Notes under the pieces: model-generated
What the model saw: only the letters and a program-made list of their open reading frames with translations
Told to the model about the DNA's origin: nothing
Database searches by the model: none
DNA from: an uncultured Verrucomicrobia subdivision 3 bacterium
Lineage (GTDB): Bacteria; Verrucomicrobiota; Verrucomicrobiia; Limisphaerales; UBA11358
Length of the DNA stretch: 39,366 nucleotides
Reading direction: 5' to 3'
NCBI GenBank assembly: GCA_903858275.1
Contig: CAIOIC010000080.1
Location: 97,063 to 136,428 of the forward strand
Program-made: the position numbers and the translations under genes
Part shown: in pieces, positions 35,803-39,366 of the stretch
Numbering within the stretch: position 1 is the stretch's first letter
How the letters are laid out: every line of letters starts with the position of its first letter

Positions 35803-37719
35803 TTACTGCTTGGCTGGCTCGCAGATTTGCCGATAGGTGCCGAGTGCGAGCAGCGGCCAGGCGTTGCGATACATGTCATATTTTAGATAAAAAACTTTTG
35901 GGAAACCGGTGCCGGTCGTCTCAGCTTCGGTCCACGAACCGTCGGCGTTTTGCGTGCGGCAGAGATATTCGATGCCGCGCTTGAGTACGGGATTTTCGGG
36001 GTCGCCAAAGGCGCATAGCCCCATGACGGCCCAGGCGGTTTGCGACGCGGTGCTCGGTCCCTGACCTTTGAAAACCGGATCGTCGTAGGTGTTGCAGCGT
36101 TCGCCCCAGCCACCGTCGGCGAGTTGGACGCTTTCCAGCCACGCTTTGCCGCGTTGGAGCCAGTCTTCATTCATGTTCAGGTTCAGCGCTCGCATCCCGC
36201 GCAAGACCTGCCAGGTGCCGTAGATGTAATTCACCCCCCACCGGCCATACCACGAGCCGTCTTCCTCCTGTTGGCGGCGGACGTAGTCAATGGCGTCTTG
36301 AATCTGCGGATTGGCATTGCCCCATTTTTCGTAGCCGAGCAATTCCAGAATGCGCGCCGTGATATCGGCGCACTCGGGATCGAGCATGGCGTTGTGGTCG
36401 GCGAAGGGAACTTTTTCGAGAATATTCTTGGTGCAATCTTTGTCGAATGCCGCCCAGCCGCCGTCTTTGCACTGGAAAGTCATCATCCATTTCAATCCGC
36501 GCTGGAAACATTCGTCGCGTTTCGCGGGATTGTCCGTGGGAATCAATCGCAGCGCGAGTAGCACCATGGCGGTGTCGTCCACGTCGGGATTCCATTTATT
36601 GGCGTATTCAAACACCCAGCCGCTTGGCTCCACCTTCGCCGGATTTTTGTGGATCCAGTCGCCGGCGAAGCGGATTTCCTTTTCCATCAGCCACTCAGCG
36701 GCGCGCTTCAGCTTCGGATGATTAGCCGGAACACCGGATTCGCGCAGGCAGATGGCGACTATGGCCGTGTCCCACACCGGCGAGAAGCATGGTTCGATAC
36801 GCACGCTGTCGGCGGTTTCATGCTGGAGTCGTTCAAACTCGCGAATTTCACGTTGCAAGATGGGGTTGTCATCCTTATAGCCGAGTGCTTTTAGTGCGAT
36901 GATGGAATTCAGCATCGCCGGAAAAATCGCCGCGAGGCCGTCGCTGCCCTCGAAGCGTTCGAGCATCCACTGTTCGCAGCGCTTGAGCGCGGTCTTGCGG
37001 AACGGATGAATGCTGTGTTCGGCAAACCATTCCGCCAGCTTGTGCAGCCGGTCGAGCCAGAGGAAGAAGTTTCTAAGCGAAATCTTTTCCGGGTCGGGCG
37101 CAAGCGCGAGGTCGCGTTCGTGGATGCCTTCAGGATAAAGCTCGTCAAGCGTGACGCTCACTGGGCGGGTTGGCTTGAAATGATTGATGATGGCCAGCGG
37201 CACCAGCATCCCGCGCGACCAGTTGCTCATGTCCCAGAAGTTCACATGGAACCATTTGCCGATAAGCAGCACTTCGCACGGAATGGTCGGGACGTATTCC
37301 CACGGATAGAGCCCAATGAGTGCAAGGTAGAGCTTGGAAAATGTATTCATGCGCGGCACCCCGCCGAAATGCAGCGCCACTTCGCGCGCTTTCAACATGC
37401 GCGGGTCTTTCACCGAAACGCCGGCAAGTTTAAGCGCGAGATACGCCTTGATGGTGGCGTTCACCTCCGACGGCCCGCCGTGGTAGATGTTCCAGCCGCC
37501 GTCTGGCAACTGCATGAAGAAGATGTGATTGACGGCCTTGCGTTGCCATTCCTTGTCCACTTTTCCATTCCAATGGTGGTAGGCAATCGTGTCAGAAACG
37601 AGCGTGGAATCTACCATTAACTCGCCGACCCAAAAACCTTCCGGTTTTTGTTCGGACAAAAGGAAATCTTGCGACCGTTTCAAAGCGGTCTGCAATTCAG
37701 CGGCGAATTTGTCTGGCAT
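35803..37719 (-). CDS. shc: squalene-hopene cyclase
   Basis: The protein has 638 residues when started at the ATG at 37717-37719 (MPDKFAAELQ). A much longer TTG-started frame exists but puts the catalytic motif at an unusual position. Shc cyclises squalene to hopene, the first step of hopanoid membrane lipids. The acid motif DVDD is at about residues 379-382, close to its place in other bacterial cyclases. QW repeats are visible (e.g. QLPDGGWNIYHG, KDGGWAAFDKD, QEEDGSWYGRWGVNYIYGTW, QLADGGWGERC, QNADGSWTE). No other hopanoid genes (hpn) are next to it. The next gene, the exported beta-helix protein, begins one base after its stop. Confidence 0.95.
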   Translation of the reverse strand: MPDKFAAELQTALKRSQDFLLSEQKPEGFWVGELMVDSTLVSDTIAYHHWNGKVDKEWQRKAVNHIFFMQLPDGGWNIYHGGPSEVNATIKAYLALKLAGVSVKDPRMLKAREVALHFGGVPRMNTFSKLYLALIGLYPWEYVPTIPCEVLLIGKWFHVNFWDMSNWSRGMLVPLAIINHFKPTRPVSVTLDELYPEGIHERDLALAPDPEKISLRNFFLWLDRLHKLAEWFAEHSIHPFRKTALKRCEQWMLERFEGSDGLAAIFPAMLNSIIALKALGYKDDNPILQREIREFERLQHETADSVRIEPCFSPVWDTAIVAICLRESGVPANHPKLKRAAEWLMEKEIRFAGDWIHKNPAKVEPSGWVFEYANKWNPDVDDTAMVLLALRLIPTDNPAKRDECFQRGLKWMMTFQCKDGGWAAFDKDCTKNILEKVPFADHNAMLDPECADITARILELLGYEKWGNANPQIQDAIDYVRRQQEEDGSWYGRWGVNYIYGTWQVLRGMRALNLNMNEDWLQRGKAWLESVQLADGGWGERCNTYDDPVFKGQGPSTASQTAWAVMGLCAFGDPENPVLKRGIEYLCRTQNADGSWTEAETTGTGFPKVFYLKYDMYRNAWPLLALGTYRQICEPAKQ

Positions 37720-37914
37720 GCGGTTGGCGGGAGATGACGTCTCCGGCTGAACCCTTGAATCACTTTCAGTCAACACGCGGATACTCTGCGGATTTGTGGA
37801 AAAACTGTAAAGTGTTTTGCGGGTGAGTCGAAACAGTTGGCGAGTCTGGCTATGCAACAACAACTCCCCAAGCGATCAGGAAGAAGCCAAGGCCATTCCA
37901 GCCTAAAGCCTCTA

Positions 37915-37936
37915 AAGTGGAACAGAAGTGGAACAG
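37915..37936 (+). repeat. tandem 11-bp direct repeat upstream of shc
   Basis: AAGTGGAACAG occurs twice without a gap (37915-37925, 37926-37936). It lies about 200 bases upstream of the shc start, in the 300-base gap between shc and the tRNA fragment. The rest of this gap (37720-37914) shows no gene I can support. Confidence 0.6.
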
Positions 37937-37980
37937 AGTAAAATTCAGGACTAAAAAATCAGCCTGTTTTCCACGCCTTA

Positions 37981-38010
37981 AAAGTAAAAAGCCCTTGATA
38001 AATCAAGGGC
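37981..38010 (-). terminator. rho-independent terminator of the tRNA transcript
   Basis: An 8-bp stem GCCCTTGA/TCAAGGGC (37991-37998 with 38003-38010) is followed on the minus strand by TTTTTACTTT. It lies nine bases after the CCA of the tRNA fragment on the same strand, so it is the tRNA gene's own terminator left on the chromosomal side. Confidence 0.8.
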
Positions 38011-38019
38011 TTTAAGAGG

Positions 38020-38052
38020 TGGTGGCAGGAGCCGGAATTGAACCGGCGATTC
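38020..38052 (-). tRNA. 3' fragment of a tRNA gene (putative integration site)
   Basis: On the minus strand GCCGG-TTCAATT-CCGGC forms a T arm (38047-38031), followed by a seven-base acceptor strand TCCTGCC (38030-38024), discriminator A and an encoded CCA (38022-38020). The matching 5' acceptor GGCAGGA and the D and anticodon arms are not present upstream on that strand (checked to about 38200). A tyrosine recombinase gene starts 190 bases away, so this is best read as the displaced 3' end at an integration junction. The isotype cannot be told. GGAATTGA (38034-38041) and TCAATTCC (38060-38067) are exact inverted copies around the fragment's inner edge. The 190 bases between fragment and recombinase gene contain no supported gene. 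Confidence 0.75.
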
Positions 38053-38242
38053 AATCCCATCAATTCCGCGCTCGATATAAAAATCAATAGAATCGCGTTT
38101 AGTCCTTTGTTTCCAATGCTTTTGAGAGTTTTACTGAAAACCGACAAAACCATCTTGACCGCCGCGTGTGTTATGCATATATTATACACAAACACGGCGT
38201 TCAACGCAAAGTTCAATTCCACAATCAACCCCACAACCACTT

Positions 38243-39366
38243 ATGGCCAGCATATCAAAACTTCCCCGCCGACGATTTTGGTTCGCGTTTTATCGTGACG
38301 CAACCGGCCGGCAACATTGCAAATCTACCAAACTGGAGCACTCCCCCACGGCGGCCAGCCCCAAGGAGCGCACTGAATTGGTCGGGAAAAACAAACGGCT
38401 GGCGACCGAGATCGCCCTGCGTCTGGAGGAGGCGGAGCGCGGCAATTCGGTTGAATCGCACCTGCGCAAGGTGCTGGGCGAAATTTCCCAACGCGTCAAC
38501 AAACAGCGCCTGGAGTTCGCGGTGACGCGCAAGTTCCTGAATGACTGGCTGGGGCGGGTGGACCGCACCAAGTCAACCGCCACCGCCATCCGCTATCGCG
38601 GGACCATTAATAAATTTCTGGAAAGTCTGGGCCCCAAGGCGGAGGCGACGCTGGCGGACATCACGCCGCAGGATGTGCAGAAGTTTGTAACCGAGCGGCT
38701 TAAAGGCGGGCGGAATGCCACGACGGTCATGGTGGACATGAAGACGTTAAACTCTCCCTTCTCGCTGGCGCTGCGTCAGGGGTTGGTGTTGTCGAATCCT
38801 GTGCCGGCGGCGGATATGCCCCGAGCGGAGAAGGAAAGTCGGGAGCCATTCACCTGGGAACAGGTTTCGAAGCTGGTCAAAAATGCCGAGGGCAACTGGA
38901 AAACCGCCATCTTGTTGGGGGCTTACACCGGCCAGCGTTTGGGCGATTGCGTCTCGATGACTTGGGATGCGGTGGATTTTAAAGAGCATGTGCTGCGTTT
39001 CCGACCGCAAAAGACCCGGCATCTCAAACGGGATTTGGTGCTGCCGCTGCACCCGGATTTGGAACAGCATTTGAAAACCTTGCGCGCCCACAAGGGCGAA
39101 CCCTTGTGCCCGAAACTGAGCAAAACCAAGATTGGCGGACGGTCCGGCCTGTCGCGAAAATTTCAAGAGATCATGGCGAAGGCGTTAATCGAAAAGAATT
39201 TTATCAAAGCGGAGGGTGACGAGGGACGCCTGTTTAACAAACTGAGTTTTCACAGCCTGCGCCATACTTATGTCAGCCAGATGGCGAATGCGGGGATTGC
39301 ACCGGATGTGCGCAAACTGCTCTCGGGTCATTCCGACGACCGGAGTCATGCGGTTTACACGCACAC
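38243..39366 (+). CDS. int: tyrosine recombinase/integrase (3' end beyond window)
   Basis: The frame is open from the ATG at 38243 to the window edge (374 residues and a partial codon). The N-terminal part is basic (MASISKLPRRRFWFAFYRD). A SAM-like core-binding domain lies at about residues 90-185. The catalytic domain shows Arg232 (TGQRLGDC), Lys257 (QKTRHLKR), His337 and Arg340 (HSLRHTYVS), His363 (LSGHS) and the nucleophile Tyr372 (AVYTH). All active-site residues are therefore visible. It sits next to a tRNA 3' fragment and reads away from it, as expected for an integrase at the end of an integrative element whose body extends to the right. Confidence 0.9.
   Translation, partial: MASISKLPRRRFWFAFYRDATGRQHCKSTKLEHSPTAASPKERTELVGKNKRLATEIALRLEEAERGNSVESHLRKVLGEISQRVNKQRLEFAVTRKFLNDWLGRVDRTKSTATAIRYRGTINKFLESLGPKAEATLADITPQDVQKFVTERLKGGRNATTVMVDMKTLNSPFSLALRQGLVLSNPVPAADMPRAEKESREPFTWEQVSKLVKNAEGNWKTAILLGAYTGQRLGDCVSMTWDAVDFKEHVLRFRPQKTRHLKRDLVLPLHPDLEQHLKTLRAHKGEPLCPKLSKTKIGGRSGLSRKFQEIMAKALIEKNFIKAEGDEGRLFNKLSFHSLRHTYVSQMANAGIAPDVRKLLSGHSDDRSHAVYTH

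Noticed and set aside
38020-38110. A complete tRNA or tmRNA gene
   Set aside because: Only the T arm and 3' acceptor strand fit; no D or anticodon arm, no matching 5' acceptor strand, and no tmRNA tag region upstream.

Overview
The window is about 39 kb of GC-rich bacterial chromosome carrying mostly housekeeping and metabolic genes in short operons on both strands. The gene mix fits a member of the Verrucomicrobiota, probably the Pedosphaera/Limisphaera side. It includes a C-terminal Gfo/Idh/MocA piece next to a secreted TIM-barrel protein, squalene-hopene cyclase, a GTP-type PEP carboxykinase, a very large multi-PAS hybrid kinase, an EboC-like UbiA protein, a secreted beta-helix protein and a sialidase-like gene. 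No rRNA or taxonomic marker was searched, so the assignment is an inference.

Layout. 1-1095: end of a Gfo/Idh/MocA oxidoreductase and an exported sugar-isomerase-like TIM barrel. 1099-2616 (-): fused CobA-HemD, which supplies the siroheme precursor. 2790-3281: RRM protein with a structured leader and a clear terminator. 3321-5295: aroE and a prepilin peptidase with an unusual insert. 5303-10403 (-): assimilatory sulfate reduction operon cysI-cysH-cysD-[four-helix-bundle gene]-cysN, driven by a near-consensus promoter. 10487-11353 (-): UbiA family protein. 11610-12549: coiled-coil envelope protein and small lipoprotein. 12546-14785 (-): 6S RNA, rarA and 5-formyl-THF cyclo-ligase, echoing the ssrS-ygfA linkage of Proteobacteria. 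14947-19152 (-): six-PAS hybrid histidine kinase. 19273-22134: alaS. 22138-23521: a sialidase-like gene broken by one in-frame amber codon and followed by a decayed second copy of the alaS 3' end. 23540-25445 (-): phospholipase-D-type cardiolipin synthase and a DUF4412-like exported protein. 25548-27365 (-): pckG. 27505-29871: P1B-4-type metal ATPase. 29837-30691 (-): a DapF homologue with both catalytic cysteines replaced by serine. 30801-32027: adenylate-kinase-like protein with an extra C-terminal domain. 32090-33786 (-): pyrK-pyrD. 33882-37719 (-): squalene-hopene cyclase and a beta-helix protein. 38020-39366: a tRNA 3' fragment followed by a tyrosine recombinase that runs off the window, i.e. 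the left end of an integrated element.

The most unusual structure lies inside the sulfur operon. A 126-codon four-helix-bundle (S23/IVP-like) gene sits between cysD and cysN and is bounded exactly by two inward-facing arms, each made of four 7-bp units of pattern G[GC]AG[AT]T[AG]. One arm supplies its Shine-Dalgarno-like sequence and start codon, and the other supplies its stop codon. About 950 bp away, at the cysH-cysD junction, the same two arms face each other across only 13 bp, like an empty or internally deleted form of the same element, and there the repeat has become the C-terminus of CysH. This looks like a small mobile cassette with a MITE-like derivative.

Metabolically, CobA-HemD feeds siroheme to CysI. 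CysDN makes APS. CysH is of the PAPS type, so an APS kinase must lie elsewhere. Other pathways represented are pyrimidine synthesis (PyrDK), shikimate, lysine/peptidoglycan (DapF-like), folate (cyclo-ligase), gluconeogenesis (PckG) and hopanoid synthesis (Shc).
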